This document shows, piece by piece, positions 6,378-6,653 of a stretch of 6,653 nucleotides of DNA. Below the pieces are notes generated by a model, which was not told the origin of the DNA, searched no databases, and saw only the letters and a list, made by a program, of their open reading frames with translations. Both the position numbers and the translations under genes were made by a program. This DNA comes from Candidatus Krumholzibacteriia bacterium (lineage in GTDB: Bacteria > Krumholzibacteriota > Krumholzibacteriia > LZORAL124-64-63): positions 1 to 6,653 of the forward strand of contig DAOWLV010000186.1 in NCBI GenBank assembly GCA_030643455.1, read 5' to 3'. Numbering within the stretch: position 1 is the first letter of the stretch; each line of letters opens with the position of its first letter.

Positions 6378-6653
6378 ATGGCTGAAGAAAACAGGAATCA
6401 GAACCCGTCCCACCAGGATTTGATCGAAACCCTGCGCGGCGCCCAGGCCGATCTGGCCGCCGGGTACGAGACCTTGGCCCAGGCCCACGATGAGGCCCGG
6501 AGGGAAAAGGACAGGATCCAGGGGGAAAAGGACGAGGTCCAGAAGGATAAGGACGAGATCCAGAGGGAAAAGGACGAGGTCCAGGAGGAAAGGGACCTCT
6601 TCGAGGAGATCTTTTCAGGGGCTCGGGAAGCGATCTTCCTGGTGGACCGTGAA
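6378..6653 (+). CDS. Coiled-coil protein entering a PAS-like domain (3' end outside window)
   Basis: The frame is open from ATG 6378 to the window end, giving 92 residues. Residues 1-40 are polar with a helical segment (LIETLRGAQADLAAGYETLAQ). Residues 42-69 are four near-identical heptads of the type (R/G/K)(E/D)KD(R/E)(I/V)Q, with a fifth degenerate copy (EERDLFE), forming a charged coiled coil. The last visible part, FEEIFSGAREAIFLVDRE, looks like the first helix and strand of a PAS domain. The arrangement suggests a cytoplasmic PAS signalling protein (histidine kinase, diguanylate cyclase or transcription activator); the output domain is beyond the window. No membrane segment is seen in the visible part. 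The ribosome site is weak (CGGCGGAAAA just before ATG), so an alternative start is possible, although no better one was found. A 158-base gap from the preceding gene suggests its own transcription unit. Confidence 0.75.
   Translation, partial: MAEENRNQNPSHQDLIETLRGAQADLAAGYETLAQAHDEARREKDRIQGEKDEVQKDKDEIQREKDEVQEERDLFEEIFSGAREAIFLVDRE
6501..6605 (+). repeat. 21-bp in-frame tandem repeat encoding heptads
   Basis: Units start at 6501, 6522, 6543 and 6564, each close to AGGGAAAAGGACGAGGTCCAG, with a degraded fifth at 6585. Each unit encodes one heptad, so gain or loss of a unit changes coiled-coil length by exactly two helical turns without breaking the frame. DNA-level identity between units is high, which suggests recent expansion by slippage or recombination. 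Confidence 0.85.

Noticed and set aside
6501..6605. CRISPR-like array
   Set aside because: The 21-bp units are contiguous without spacers and encode in-frame heptads.

Overview
This is a GC-rich bacterial segment with every supported gene on the + strand. It holds the 3' part of a ferrous iron uptake locus, a compact three-gene signalling/transport cluster, and the 5' end of a further sensor protein. The FeoB-associated Cys-rich protein, the Cache-type sensor kinase and the anion-transporter family suggest a Gram-negative, probably anaerobic or microaerophilic environmental bacterium, for example Desulfobacterota or a deep-branching candidate phylum. That assignment is an impression from protein style; no taxonomic marker is present.

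Layout. (1) 1-1734: FeoB lacking its N-terminal G domain, which lies before the window, followed by an overlapping small FeoB-associated Cys-rich membrane protein (1734-2009). (2) 2102-6219: a probable operon of a membrane histidine kinase with a Cache-like extracytoplasmic sensor (2102-3586), a fusion of a receiver (REC) domain to an SLC13/DASS-type permease (3612-5669), and a stand-alone REC protein with a helical tail (5719-6219). (3) 6220-6377: a 158-bp intergenic region with a possible weak terminator and a phased array of 11-bp repeats. (4) 6378 to the window end: the start of a protein with a heptad-repeat coiled coil leading into what looks like a PAS domain.

The main point of interest is the central cluster. 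The REC domain on the permease keeps all the residues needed for phosphorylation, and no DNA-binding or enzymatic output domain is encoded in the three genes. The simplest reading is a post-translational circuit: the kinase senses an extracytoplasmic ligand and phosphorylates the transporter's own REC domain to change transport activity, while the second REC protein competes for phosphate, acts as a sink or carries the signal elsewhere. The permease also has unusual residues at both positions where DASS proteins carry their Ser-Asn-Thr motifs, so its substrate and coupling ion cannot be assumed. The circuit is inferred from domain content and gene order; the domains and motifs are read directly from the sequence.
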